Shown here piece after piece: positions 25,801-40,800 of a DNA stretch of 64,000 nt. Under the pieces are notes generated by a model. It made no database searches and was not told the origin of the DNA. It was given only the letters and a program-made list of their open reading frames with translations. Source of the stretch: Onthophagus taurus (Eukaryota > Arthropoda > Insecta > Coleoptera > Scarabaeidae); assembly GCF_036711975.1 (NCBI RefSeq), contig NC_091976.1, positions 24,304,001 through 24,368,000 on the forward strand, read 5' to 3'. Position numbers and translations under genes: made by a program. Position 1 is the stretch's first letter; each line of letters starts with the position of its first letter.

Positions 25801-28800
25801 ACTGGAAACTCTGCTATGAAGACGTAAATTATTTTTATGGGTCCATGAGGTTGAGCTCTCTAGTTTAGATTGAAACTGGGCTATACTACGGGCAATGCTT
25901 ACTAAAACGTTGGCCGCAAGTAATGAGGTAATTGCACCAGGATATAAAAAAGGTAAAGACTGTATACCAGTGATGTATTGTGCCAACGCGTCTGGTGCCT
26001 ATAAACTGAAACTGACTGTGATAGGAGTACCTCAAAAGGCTCTTCTTCTTCTGGACAATTCTCGCTCTCATCCAATGAAGCAATTCTAAGCAAGTCTGCC
26101 GATAGAAGTTTCTTTGTTCTTTTCTTCCACGTAATGTTACATCAATTGCACAACCAATGGATCAGGGTGTCATTAAGACAATGAAATGCATTTACCGGAA
26201 TGAATTAGCGATGAATTTGTTGAATGAAGTTGACCCGATGAAATTTTGAAAATCGTTGACGATCAAAGATGCAATTTTCACAGTGGCAAATGCTTGGAGT
26301 GGAGTGAAAGATACGACTATTAAAAAGCTTTTTACAATATAATGACACTGGAGGAAGATGAAAGCATAGTCTTGGCATCTGGTGAGGAAGAAACAACTAA
26401 ATCACAACGACGATATAGTTGAAGAAGTTTTGGGTCAACCTAGTACAACGCAGCCTCATTTATCCGAAAATGAGAGTGTAGACGAAGAAATTGATAACAT
26501 GATATTAGTCAAGCGAGTAACGAACTGACAGACTTTTTTTGAAAGAATAACTGACGTAAAATACATAAATATATTCTAAGTTATCTTACTTAAGTTCTGT
26601 TTTTATTCTGTGCTGTTATCCGTGCTTTTCAATTATCCGCGCCCTTTCCGGTCCCGTGGAGCACGGATAATCGGGGTTCTACTATAGTAAATCTAAGCAG
26701 TTACCTCTACTTCGTTTGCGTCCGGTTACTACATGGGCAGCTTCTATCATATCAAATAAATCTTCTGTTTTACAGTGATAACGAAAATTCTGACCAAGTC
26801 CTTCAGATTTTTCGATTAACTTTTCATTTTCACCGTTTTATGTTTTACCAAAACGTTTTACGCACCCATAAAACAAGACTGAATACGAATGCTCAGTTTG
26901 TGAGCACTGCAAATTGTGCACGTTGGGTTGCTAGATGTACACATCGCGTCATAGTTGTTTTTCTATAACGCACAACGCGTTGTGGTTGATAATAACAACA
27001 ACAACGCGAAAAAATACTTGATAATGCGTTGAGGGCGTTTTTTTTTCACTCGCAGAGCAATTCCCTAACGTCATCTCATTGTCTTCCGTAACAACTTCCT
27101 TTGTATGACAAAATGTCAACTCTAATATATTCCAATAGTGTCTCTGGTTTTCTTCAACAGTGTATATGACATCCCTCAACATTGTTTTTGACATCTTCCA
27201 ACACTGTCCTGTCGTTTCTCAACATCTGCTTTATCACTTATCAATTCTTGCTATCTCTAAGTATCGTTACCTATATTTCTGATCTAATATGTCGGAAGTG
27301 ATATCATCATTATCACCACGACATTCCACATCTTCCACAGCCTTTCTCAAGATCATCCCCATCTCGTTATTCAACATACTCCTTAATATCGACATTAACA
27401 ATTTAATTGTTGTGGAAGTTGTGGGTAAGAATGATGATAATCGATACCTTACAAATCCAACTTTAGACGGCGACATTCACGTAGCATTTAACATGTTAAA
27501 GAAAACGATATAAAACTGATTATTAGAAAGGTAATGTATCGTAATGTTTAAATACGTGTTCGTTGTCATCAAGGTATCTCAACGATCCTCCAAATATGGA
27601 CTACAATTACGCACGATTTACTACAGATGATAACCACACTCGTCCTGGCAAACGCGTGCGAGCAAATAAAACTTTCAGCAGGCAAACATAATTACGCGAG
27701 CATCCATCATCTTCCTAATGATAAAGGCGACCGCCGTCGTATTAGCTTGTGAGTCATACTCATCGTTAGAGGTTACACGGCAATGACGACGCCGCCCGTC
27801 GTAATTGTTTCGGCGAACAAGTTGGGACTTGCACCTCGGCGAACAATTCGCGGCGCGTGTAGATGCGCTATCTGAAGAATCCGGCTGTCCCGGCGTCGTT
27901 ATTGATGTTCGTCAAATTGATACGCGAAGCGACGCCCGCCTTTATGGCCGTGCATTAGCGCAATTACAGCCGATCGTCGCTTAGATTGTGTCACTTTGAG
28001 CGATTATTTTCTGGCGAGATAAACAGCCTTTATTACCGTATTAAAATGCAAAAGCCGTTTACGGAGTGCGTTTGATTTTAGACGAGACGACAACGCGTAT
28101 TGGACCGGGATGAATATAAAGTTGGATCGGCTCCGAAATTAATAAATATTAATTTTACGGCGGATTGATTTTTATCGTCGCGGTCTCCCTCTAATTGAAC
28201 CGGAATCGTCGCCCGCCTTTACGATCGTTAATATTTAATTAAAAATGTCCGATTTACGCGCGCGGCTTTAAAGATAAAGGTTTTAAGGCGGACCGAATAA
28301 TACGCGCATATCAATAACTTTGAGAAACGCCGCTCTCCGCATCACTGCCACTGATTTTCAATTCACATTTAATACAATCAAATTTTTTTAAGTACGATTT
28401 TATTATTAATCTCAAGATTTAGGAATTAATATTCAAGATTTTTTTTATCCAATTATTTACATATTTAAATCCATCCCAATTTGAGTGCACACCATTACAA
28501 GAGCTATAAAGAGTAATTCTCGATATTACATTTTTTTAAATACATTTTAAACCGTAATTCGTCCGCTTAAAATTCTTCAACCTCGTCGCCGCGGGGCTTA
28601 ATTTAATCTTATTCCCAATTATACCGTTTTTACGTGCCACTTTTTCTTGGTAACGATGGAATGGTCCCCGTTTTCACGCGCGGTTTTACCACCATCGTTA
28701 GGTGTCGCTCATTCGCGAAACAAACGTCGTTACAATCTCCGACGTTTGCTAAATGAACGGCAATTTAATCTAGACTAGGAGTTGTTAAAGGCGCAACGAC

Positions 28801-31800
28801 GGTAACGCGTTTTGCTTGTAGCGCTGATGGACGCGTGGGTGGTGAGAAACGTTCTAACATTTATTAAGAAGTTTTTTCATCAACTTCATTTTGTAATGCA
28901 AGAAGTACGATAATCATCACATCGTCGTTTTCTTTTGCTTTTGTACACGGTCTCAATTTATTTTAATTTGCATTTAAGATCTTTAACTGAAGCCCCATTA
29001 AAAATATGGCTTTACATTGTAGTGACATTGTATGGATATAAGAAAATAAACAAATAGATTGGGTCGTGGGTTTTAATCGTTAATGAAGGCAATGTGGAAA
29101 TAACAACGATAAGTGAAACGTTTATTCGCTCAAAGTCCATTAGCATCAATGATGGGGCTGTGTTGCCAAACGTCGATTGACTGGAGAGCTAAATAACACT
29201 AATTATATCATCAGGGCCGCCCATTGGGATTTATGCGGAGATTCATCGATCGACGATGCATCTCGGGATAAAGTAGGCGGCGATTTTTGCCGCGAGCGTG
29301 TAATTCGATCTATCGTCGGAAGAAGGGGCGTGGGCGTCGTAGAAGGCACATTGTGCCTCCACGAGAGGCGATTCTCTCGCCGTGGCGACCAAAGAGAATC
29401 GCCGAGGAAATTGTGAACAAACAACACGTGGCTTGATTTATAGACTTTACCAGTTCGATCTATCAGTCTTTAAACAGACTAACGGATCGTTTTTGTTACC
29501 GATTCGAAATTTTACGTCTTTACAATTCATTCGTCTTTTAAAGGTTGGGCGCGATTTTTATATTATATCGTATAATAATTTATTTATGTAACAGGAATAG
29601 GAAATGTATTGAAATATATTGAAACATATCGAACCACAATACATCAATTTATAATTTATTGAACCGCGTAAAAGTCAAAATCTACATTTAGTATTACAGT
29701 AAAACCTCAATATAACGGACCTCGTTATCTATTTATCTATGAATCCAACTCGAGTTATTCCTCAAATTGCTCCATTCCATGTTCATAAAGGTTGAATAGG
29801 AAAAACTTTTTTATTTTTAATTTTATCGAAAAAAATTAATCTTGATAAAAAATTTTGCTTGTTCTTAGAGTAAGATTTGGATAGAAACATTTAACATAAT
29901 TTTATACGCGGTGTTCAGAAAATTGGAAAACCTTTAAATGGTACAAGAGTAAAGTGCATTTATTAAATTCCATTAATGTTAAATCTGGACTCCCAGGAGG
30001 CCACTGAACTGGTCCTTGTCTCCCAATCCAGTGGTCTGGAAACGTATGGTCTAAGCATTGCCTAACCGTTGCCGCATAATGTACTGGGCATCTTTTTGAA
30101 AATAAAATAAACGGCGGTATTCTAATGGAAAATTGTCTAATTCACCGTCGAGGAAATTTCTTAACATAGCTAAATAACTATTCGCATTACAAGTAGCGGA
30201 TTAGAGTTACTCCAATATCGTGTATGTTGCGAAGCCAGAACACCATTGGTCAAAAAGTTGATTCATCAGAAAACATTATTTTCTTATGAAATCCTCTTTC
30301 CATACTGCCAACTCACAAACAAAAATCCAAACGTTTTGCTTCATGGCCGACTTGTATGGATGTACCTTGTTGTGTTTTAATATCTTCTGAATTTGGGACT
30401 TTTTAACAAATTGGAGATTTTCAGCTCTTCTTCTTAATGATAATTTCGGATGTTCCTCTACTGAATGTAACACCAGCAAAGTGCTTGCATCATTTTCATC
30501 GTATCTTTTCTTTTCTCTAGGTATTCGCAACAATGACCCAGTGCTTAAAAACTTCAAAATTATTTTACGGCAAGTAGTCTCAGAAATGTACACATTGGGG
30601 AATTTTTCATTAAATTCCTGAATAACTCGACGATAACATTTTTCACCTTTCCCATAACATTACACCAAGTACATTTTTTGCTGTAAAGTAAGCATTTTAA
30701 GCTGATAATACTACGGTAAATAATCAACGCCTACTAGTACAAAAATGATCACAAATAAATAAAAGTAGGCCGATTCTTTTGAAAATTGCTATTAAAGGCT
30801 ACCTTGAACAACTTTTCCTAGTAACTTATATCCATATCTTCTCAAATAAATGCACTTTACTCTTGTACCATTTAACGTTTTTTTCAATTTTCTGAACACC
30901 GCGTATAAATTATGTTAAATGTTTCTATCCCAATCTCACTCTAAAGCGGCCCTTACACGATCAATAGTATTGACAATATCAGTATTGACAATACAACCAT
31001 CAATCGTCGTGGTAACCAGTCTCAATACTTCACTAGCTTACACGATCAATATTATTGTCAATAAGTTTGCTCAATAAGTTACATTTTTACCACGAACACA
31101 GTGAATCTACGTAGTTTTACTCGGTTATTTGCCGGTTTTTCCCTTCCAAATATGGATAATCGTACAAAAGCCTAGCTGTTATTTTGGAGCTTTGAACTAC
31201 TCGTCGAATGAAACGCAAACACTGGATGAAAGAATGGTTCAAGAAGAGAGATGAATATTCTCATCTAGTACTGTTGAAAGAAATCAGCCTCTGCGATGTT
31301 GATGATTTCAAGAACTACTTTCAAATAGATGAAAGTACCTTTAACAAACTGAAAAGACAGGATAGCAATAACAGAGAAAGTAGAAGTTTTAGGGAAAGAT
31401 TAGACTAGGGACTTGGTCAAAGGAAAAAATTTTGAAGACTTAAAGTTTTCTGTCATAATGTCCTTAGCAACTATCAGCAAAACTGTAATAGAAACCTATT
31501 AAACCTTTATATGAGTTCTATAAGACATGAACCAACTGGATGAACCAACAGTATCTCCATCGTGTTGAACGTCAACAACGTCAGTTAATAGGTCGGTCAT
31601 TTTCACCACTTCTTCACAGGCACGCGGCTAGAACTGAACTGAGTTCATCATCTGGGTTAAAATAACATATGTTTTTTGTTATTATTACAATTAGTGAAGA
31701 ATTGCACGACGAGGTCGTAGACCGAGTCGTGTAATGACACGAGTATTGTAATTATGCTCTAGCCCACGTGTGATATACAGCATTTTATCTATGACTGCTA

Positions 31801-34800
31801 GAAATTACTAAAAAATCAATTTCTTTAAAAAAGTCTATTTGACATTTATAAAAATATTCTGAAATAATTGTTGACAATTTTCAATTGTCAGTTTCAACAA
31901 CATGTTTACTCATCTGGAATAAGTCTTTTGAAATGTAAAAATATAACAATTAATGTTTATAATAAATAGTATTGTTTCTCTGTAAGTAGATAGCACTTTT
32001 TCACAGACACCAACCCTACACCGTTAATAGTATTGTCCATATACCCTCCAATTTTCAATATTGATGCCCGAAAATCAATATTTACCCTCAATAAAATTTT
32101 TCACCTTACACGGTCAATATTATTATCAATATGCTAAGGTATTGTCAATACTATTGATCGTGTAAGGGCCGCTTAAGAACTAGCAAATTTTTTTATTAAG
32201 ATTAACTTTTTTCGATAAAATTAAAAATAAAAAAGTTTTGCCTATTTCCGTGGACATACTGTATATGATGTATAAATCAAGCACGGCAGTTCTAGGTTTA
32301 ATTGTTATTCAGCGCTACATTGTTTTTTAATGAACGAAAAGTAGAACTAACAGCACACCTACAACTAGAAACGTTCGGGTTTAGCCGTACGTCTATTAAG
32401 ACGGCTAAACCCGAACGTTTCTAGTTCTAGTCTAGTGTTAGTTGTTATTCAGCGTTAGATTATTGTATATTTTTCATTGAACTAGAAACATTCTGAAGAC
32501 ATCTGAAGAAACGCGACTAAATCCGAAATTTTGTAGTTCTAGATCTATTGTTAGTGCTAGTTTTAATTGTTATACAGCGCTAGACCAAGAACTAGAATCA
32601 CATTTAGCCGTCTTAAGAGCCGTACGGCTAAACCAAAATGTTTTTAGTTCTAAGTATAGTGTTAGTTCTAACGCTAGTGTTAGTTGTTATTCAGAGTTAG
32701 ATTGTTGTATATTTCTCATTGAAGTAAAACTAAAACTAACACTAAAGCTAACCTAGAAGCAAAGAATTTGGCGATAATAGATACTCCCTTCCCCATATTA
32801 GTTCATTATATCGAGATTTTACTGTACTTGTATTGTTTAATAAGATATAAAAAATAAATTCATTCCTCAATCTTTTAAGATTTTAAAAAAAATCTTTTTT
32901 ATGAATCATTATTTTTCTTTTCATTCTTCAAGAAGTGCCAATAAACCAGTCCTCGGCAAAGAGCAAATCCAGGTTTCTCGTTTCCGAACAGGCGCAGCTC
33001 CGGAGACTGCTTTATGCGTGCCCCCGCGCAGAATTATGATATTGTGCGGTGACACGCAGATCTTGTACGCGGCTAATTAATACGGCAATTACAGCCGCTG
33101 TGCCTCGCCAAGAGCATATTGATTCGGGCCGGTGGCATGCGACCGCAGGAATAATTCAGCTCGCACCAGTCGATTTATCGTTTGAACGCGCTTTTTTCGC
33201 CGATTCCAAAGGACCTTCCTCGTTTCGGATCGCCCCGCGGTGATCGATTATTAATATGAATATTTATAACTTATTTCGGACGCCTTGCGTTTATGGCCAT
33301 GAGGCGCCCGGATTAATGAGACCGGGTTTATGCCTGGTTTTAGTTCGGCTTAATGGGACCGGGCTACAATAATTACTCATTTCGTTAAGCAGCTCTTTTA
33401 AGAGGATTATCGGTAAATTGAATGCAACTAAATAAAGAAATTTGCAAGCCTCTTACTTTTTTCTCTCCATAAATTAAATTTATACAACACAGGTTTTCAC
33501 TTAAGATATTTACATTTGTGACATAAATTATTAATTTTCTTTTAACTGCATAACTAAACTACACCTTTCTGACACCTGTTGTCGAAACGGACATAAAGGG
33601 GCAAACGCGACATAACCACAAATGCGGTTGCCGCCAATCGAATTGCTCGTTCCAAAGAGTCACGTTTGCAAGATAACCGCACACCACAAAGACCCAATTG
33701 GCGCTTATTGCAAGTTAACACACGGCATTTTTAATTGGATCGGTTTACAATAAGTATAAAAAAACGGTAGAAGTGACCACAACTCCTTACATAAGAAGAA
33801 AAACTTAATTAACTTACAACGATCCCTGACGATTCACGTGAATGTTGTCGGGATTCGGCGAGTTCCTGGACCTTCTCGCGGCTATTAAAGGCCAATGAGG
33901 TCGGTGGATCCTGGCTGATATGAATCCTCGAGAATCCCGAACAGCTTCTTCATAAGTCGGCAACACCGGCTACAAGAGAAAAATTATTGTATTAATAAAA
34001 AGAAATATTAAAAAGAGAAACTTTTTGACGACCGTTTCCGCGAGAAGACGGCCTTAATTTAAAATCGGTAAATCACAATCTGCATCGGGCTGCGTCGACG
34101 TCTGCAGAAAGCCGGGATATTTTTCATACCGGACGACATTTCGATATCAAAATACAATGCACCAGGCTCCGGCGACGCCTGAATTGCGATCATATACCCG
34201 AGAACACGCCAATAATATTTTACCGGCCGAGCGACTGTAGAATATAAATTAATGTGAATCCCTCGGGACCACACGTGTTGGATCACAACAGGGGGTTACA
34301 TATCAAATTGTAAACTCTCTAAAATTATCAATTTCACCAATAAAGATAAGTAGAACTAAAAATTAAACTTGAATCGTTTTATGCCGGTTACAAAATCAAA
34401 ATATAATCTATTTGTGAGATATTTCCGTTATTCAGATGCTTTTAGTCAATTACATCATTTTTTGATTCACACCAATCAACGTTGTTCAATTTCTAAACTT
34501 TCTGGAAAATATCCTTTTTAATGTTATTAACAAGTAGCCTCGAGGTGTTTGCAATCAAATACCATCATTTTGATACACACCAAACCACGCTTTGCTATAT
34601 CCTGATATCTTTGAAATTACATGAAACATCGCATATATAAATATGCTACATATGTACATAAGCGTTTAAATACCTGTTTTAGATTGGTTTCGCTATTCGG
34701 AGTGGTTGCAAAAATTAAAAGGTTGACTGAAATTCTACTCATCAGACGATGTAATATTTGTTAAGTAATAACATGACCTGTTAACTAAAAATAGATTTTT

Positions 34801-37800
34801 CTTTGTATTGTTTTTTTTTCAACTCTACTTTTATATTTATTTAATCCTTTTTTTTCCTTCACGTAATTACCCATAACTAGCAATGACATTAACTTATGTC
34901 AATTCGCAATAATGACGAATGGGTACACGGCATAAACGGCCTGCAGCGCCATATAGAATGGACCTCAACAGATTCTAAATCGCCTGATTTGCCCAATTAG
35001 ACGCGTACGCGACGTCCGTATCGGGAAACCGACCGGCCACAAAATATATAAAACTGTATTGGAAACATGGGGATAACATCGGCTCGGACGCGCCTTTCAC
35101 CCACATAACGCTACGCCGATAAGGGAGAAGATCTCTCGTCTCTCTAACGGTATTACTCACGATCGGGCCCCGTTACAGACCCACGTAACCTCAGAATGAT
35201 CTCTCAATTCTGTACTACTACTACTCAGAGGCTGCGTGCAGGAAATCTTCGCTTTCGGTATTTAACACGATCGTAAAATATACCAAGCGTTTGTATATCA
35301 ATTTAATGATTCATATAATTTTTTAAATTTATTTTATGAGCTTTTTTTGAATGACACTGTGTCAATAACTAAAAAAGTGATCGGAAATACAGTTACGCGG
35401 AGCGACAGCTTCAACATTCCTACGGTAGGACCAGAGGTTGTCGTTGTCGGCGCACATTCTTCCCCATTTCGGTCCTCACAATTAACAAGGCGTAGCGGTT
35501 AAGCGATACAGGAGCGCGTTTACCGTTCAACGACGCGTTATTTACGACTGTCCCACGGGAATTATGGAATCCCATGGTTTTTGCGCACTAATTGAAAGGC
35601 CCTAACGCGAAACGGCATTGTGATTAAGGGCGACCGAGGTGCGAATGCTAATCAGACGTAATTAACCGAAATTCAATTAAAACAATTCCGCGCGATAAAT
35701 CGCAATTAGTCTACATCGGGGAGGCGGCGGCGGCTCCGAGTAAAACAATCGTGCATCGAACGTGGACAATTGAAGGCGCCCGCCAACGCAGTGTAGTTGG
35801 CGATAAATAAACTAGGAGGAAACGAGTAACTTTACCTTTCAAGTGAGAGAAAGACTCTAAGGATTTATTTGGAAGGGGGACAATGGCGTAAATTAATTGT
35901 CCCTTCGAAAACAATAAAGATTGTTTTCGGAAAAATTATTAGATTAATGAAAGGGGCGGTCTTGTGGGTATGATAATACGCTTATAAATTAAAAGCACCA
36001 TGTGACATTTAAACCAACAAAATGCCACGGTCGGTTTTGTATCGATACAAGAACAATTGATTTTCTATTAGATATAAAACATAAAACAATTAATTTTATT
36101 TAGTAGCTGGAGTAGCTGAATTGGCAATCTCTGGTGCGATAAGCAAAACGCCAACTCTAGCAATGAATGTTCTGCCTCTCTTGAAAGCTTACCTCCCTTG
36201 AATTTGCATATAGAGAATGTGGCTAGAACTACCATTTACGGATTTAAGTAATATGCTCAAAACTGTTCCGATATGTCCTACCAATGGGCGGCGGAAGACA
36301 TTATAAGCACTGATATTGTGCTATTAATGATGTCATATTTGACGGGATCAGTATTAGTAATCGATACCAGATTGTACTACCTGAACGGCCCTGGATCGAA
36401 AACCAATATTCTTTGGTTCAGGCAGATATTCACATATGGATCTACAACGCCGTATGGGGTCGGAGCAGGACTATATTACTATACACTTCGGAAGTGTCAC
36501 ATCTTTATAGCTAGCATGGGTGTCATACCCAACCATTTGAAGGAATGAACAGATATTAATAGCTAAGACAATTTTTTGAGGTTATCATCAGTGTTGAACT
36601 TTTTCGTCCTAGTATGGTTATGTATCAGACTCTGACCAAAGTATTGGCTTATTAAAGAAGTGAGAGGGTTCTTATAACTGAAAAATACTCTCTTACCGAC
36701 ACTTTTTGATGTTCACACTCCAGTCAGAACTTTTAGGGTACGCGGAGCTCCTCTAAAGAAATGCAGAAAACCTGTGATAAGGCTTATAAAAGATTTAGAG
36801 TACTAAAAACAGCTGAGGAAATCAATACTGAGGAAGTTAATACTGAGCAAGAATTACGAAATCAGATACAAACTGGTGTCGAGACAATCCGCCAACACCT
36901 TGGTTTAGGTCGCACTAGTGGGACATCGTGGATTCAGCGAGTCCAATTGTGTATAGAAAATATTAGAAACAACATAGAATATGTATTCTTGATTTGAAAG
37001 TAAATTTATGCGTATAGGTTGAGAATCACCTTGTATATGAATTATTTATTGATTATTGTATACAATCCCAAACAAATACTTAGGTTGGCTTGAAAAAATG
37101 TGGAGTTATACCCCGTGTAGCTAGCAACATTCCTGAGAATCTAGCTAATGCGTATCAAATCAATAAGTATTTCGCAAGCGTAACCTCCTTGAGTGTACCC
37201 AGTGACATTGATTTGTACATTTTTATATGAAGAATGTTATTACAAAAGCAATAAGAAGCAATGGTGTAGGACTTAAATGATCAATTATTGTTGTCCACAT
37301 GTAATTCCTCAAATAAAAGATATTGTCAATTTCCTCACGTTTGGAAAAAATCAAATTCCTATGCTAACCTGCGACCGATCAGATTATGTGAAGCAGCTGT
37401 GCTTGGTTGATTATTCTAAAGCCTTCTATAGAATGACCCACAAAATGTTGTATTCAATATTAAATCTTATACTCTCAGACACTACGGATTAAGCAAGCTT
37501 ACAGCCTGAGTACTGTACTGTATTCCAGGTGGAAGTATTTGCTATTGACATGGGTGCTAAAATCCTTTTTGAGAGAGGAGTGAAGAACATTACAATACGT
37601 TTTTTTCAGAAAGTCAAGCCGCTCTCCAGGCGCTGCAGGCCGTGAAAACGGTGGCGGTTCTGGTTAATGGCTGTAAAAGCACTTTAAACAAACTGAGTTG
37701 TGATAACAAGGTTTCTCTGATCTGGATCCCAGGTCACTATGGGGTTGCTGGCAATGAATCGGCAGATGAACTAGCGCACTAAAGCGTTTGTAGCGCCAGA

Positions 37801-40800
37801 GTCAGCAGGTGGTATCATTTGCGATGGCCAAACATAGGTTTGGACTGTAGGCTGAAGAGAGATTTCGCCTAGTGTGGACCAGTTCTCCTGGAATGAGACC
37901 GCTAAGCTGTTTATCAACATCGCCACTGCCAAACCCGGGAATATTTTAAGACTTGCTCGTAACCGCATTAAAGTTCTAATAGGTGTCTTTGCACTGCCGA
38001 TTAAAGACTTGTTAGGCCTAGCCGACGATATTGAATGCCTACTATGAGCGAAGGACGAGGAGATGGTTGAGCATGTTTTATGCCACTACCCTGCTGTTAA
38101 TTGTATCAGATTTTTGGATCACAGTTTATCTCCCCAAAGGATCTAAACGACATTTCACCGAGCAAGACATTAAACATATATCTTTAAGGTCACGGGTCAA
38201 GGTTGGTTGGCCTACCCGATATATAATTTATGTAATGTAATTAGATATAAAACAATTAATTTTATTTTTTCCAAAAAATTTCAATGATTAAAGTTTAAAT
38301 GATGACATCATAAGATCCTTCCCGCCTTTGTGGTTTCTTCGTGACAAACGATATAAACAACACTAACAAAAATAGAAAAATTACGAAGATTTCAATTTGA
38401 AGAGCAGTAATCAGCCAGCTTCTCTGGAATAAAACACATTTAAAAATAATATAACTGTTAAATCAAAGAATAGAAGCAGCATTACCTGAGTGAATTTAAT
38501 GATGGATGTTTAAAAGAGGGGTGGAAATAATTAAATGATTTCTCCTGCGATGAATACATTTTTTTAACGTAATTAAAGAAAAAGCGTTGATCTGACATAT
38601 TATAAAGAAAATTAAAGGTGTCAATATTAACAGCAGTACAACTAGATTCGAAAAAAATAATCTAGATCTTTGTATAAAGATACCGGTAAAGTAGTGCAAA
38701 GGCAGACGAAACGAAATGAATAGCCTGGGGCCGTTGCGCTCGATGAATTTGTTCGGCTTAATGTTTGGCGAAAAAGCTCGTAAACGTATATTTAATGTCG
38801 CATTAGCGAACGGGGAGAAATCGCCGTTATTAATTACGCGTTTATTGCGGTGCCGGCGGCCCAAGAACCGGCGCGTGAGCAACCCGCGGCCCGCCTGAAA
38901 TGTCGATTACACGTCCACCGACAATCGACCTCGCTTAACATCTCTTTATTTTATTGCTTTTTAATATTAATACCCCGTCTGTATCAATTTAAACAACACA
39001 CGCATTACATATTAATTACAACGATACGTTATTTTTTCTTTCTTCCGATTATTTCTTTATAACGTTGGCGGCGTTAAATGTAGAGCGAAAGTGCGTCCGT
39101 CAAGAGTAATTAAACAAAACGGAGTGTGCTTATCTAGGCGAACCCGTTGCCATATATAGTCATAGAGTTTCTGTACCATGGTCGTTTCGCAATGAGTCAT
39201 AGGCGAACAGCGACAGGTGGGTGAATCGCACGATCGCGTACCGATAAGCGCCGATACAATCTCGAGGCCGCCACGAATGTGGACTAAGAGGACCGCAAAT
39301 AGCCCGCGTGTGTTTACTATTGCCTAATGAGCCCGTTTGACATTGAACGGGTTAAAATTGTGCCCAAGAGATTTGTTAAAAAAAGTTAAAAAAAAAAAAA
39401 TACGTGAGTTTACGTCGACGACGTCTTGTTTAAGAATTCTAAGAAACCTTACGCGGCAATATACTTTTTTTTTAATTTAAATTTTCTTTTAACTAATAAC
39501 AGTTCCCAATTAACACCACTTCACCTTTAACTCCTCTCTCTTTAACCGAAAACCCGCCGGAACGTTTTTTTCTTTTTCATCGCTTTTCGGCACTTTTAAT
39601 ATGCCTCGATGACACCGTTATTAGCAGCGAGAACGGCTCCTCTCGCGCAATTACGCGAACGTTTAGCCACCATCAACGGTAAAAGCACAGAACGCGCGAT
39701 TGATAACTGTTACTCGTGCCGAATATCTCCCATCAGCAGACGAACCGAAAGAGAAAGACCTAATTTTAACACGTTCGATCGCCTTCGGCACGTCACCGTT
39801 TGTTGACATTCCTTAATGTGCACTTAATTAGACCATAATGAGGTTCGCTCAGTTTGGTTTTTTACTCACGCCGACTTTCTCATTAAGCAATTACCAGTCT
39901 CCAGTAAGAAAAACTGACCGACATGACAATTATTACACAATTACCTTTATTAATTTATAATAATCTTATATTTATATCAAATCGTTTCATAAATAAGTTA
40001 TTAATCACGGTTTCTTTTTTAAAAATTATACAACATTCTCTCAACCCTTATGAATTATGACTTATTGAAAGCGGGCGATTCAACAATTTGCAAGTTTGTA
40101 AGCGTTAAGCCGCACCACAGTCGCCATAATATGTTGTTGTCGGGCTGTCAGCGGGCACTTGTAGCCCATTTTTCCGTGGAACGGGCGAAAATGTCCGCCG
40201 TTATGTCAACGTCCGGGTCCGAATGTCGTCCCGACGCTCGATATATTGGCCTCGCGAAGCGAACCCCCGTCAAAAGAAGCCGAAGTAACAAAACGACGTA
40301 CCTGAGCCGCTTGAATTCCATCCGCAAAAGCTATCAACGCCAATCTATCTGGTGGATGCAACAAAGAAGCGTGATCACCTAAATCGGGTCTTGGAACCGT
40401 TGGCTGAATAGATACAGCTCTAGAAAGCGGCTTTCGTTTCTTACAAATCACCACTAAGCAAATTACAACTAGAAGTAACAGTACACAAACTCCACTGGCT
40501 AAAGATGCTAAGATTCGACTGCTTGTTGATCCGGGTGATTCAACTAAAAATAATTTAATTATATTTAAAAAGTGAAAAAAATAGGTAATACAAAACGTAC
40601 AGTACGCTTCCTCCACGCTTACACAAATAGGAGGTTCTCTTGGTACCCAACAACCAGAATTACAAGTTAAAATTTCTTGGCCGCGTATTTCGTAACCTGG
40701 ATAACAACTGTACGAAACTTGAGTATGGGTAAAATGTGTTTTTAGCACATCACTTTTTTGAGTATTTAAATTAAACATTGTTGCATGAGGTACTTTAGGT

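Larger units (their letters stand above)
29697..32824. mobile_element. outer pogo/Tigger-like element hosting nested insertions
   Basis: The left end CAGTAAAACCTCAATATAACG and the right end, the complement of CAGTAAAATCTCGATATAATG, are inverted and each is flanked by TA. This matches the CAGT-AACCTCGATATAAC terminus of pogo/Tigger-type elements. No transposase of its own is visible. The interior is occupied by a Tc1-mariner element, a PIF/Harbinger element and a cluster of fold-back repeats. Confidence 0.6.

Noticed and set aside
38496..38882. 128-codon minus-strand frame next to the alternative exon
   Set aside because: No signal peptide or domain, no matching acceptor or donor; the real exon signal is the 43-codon exon downstream.
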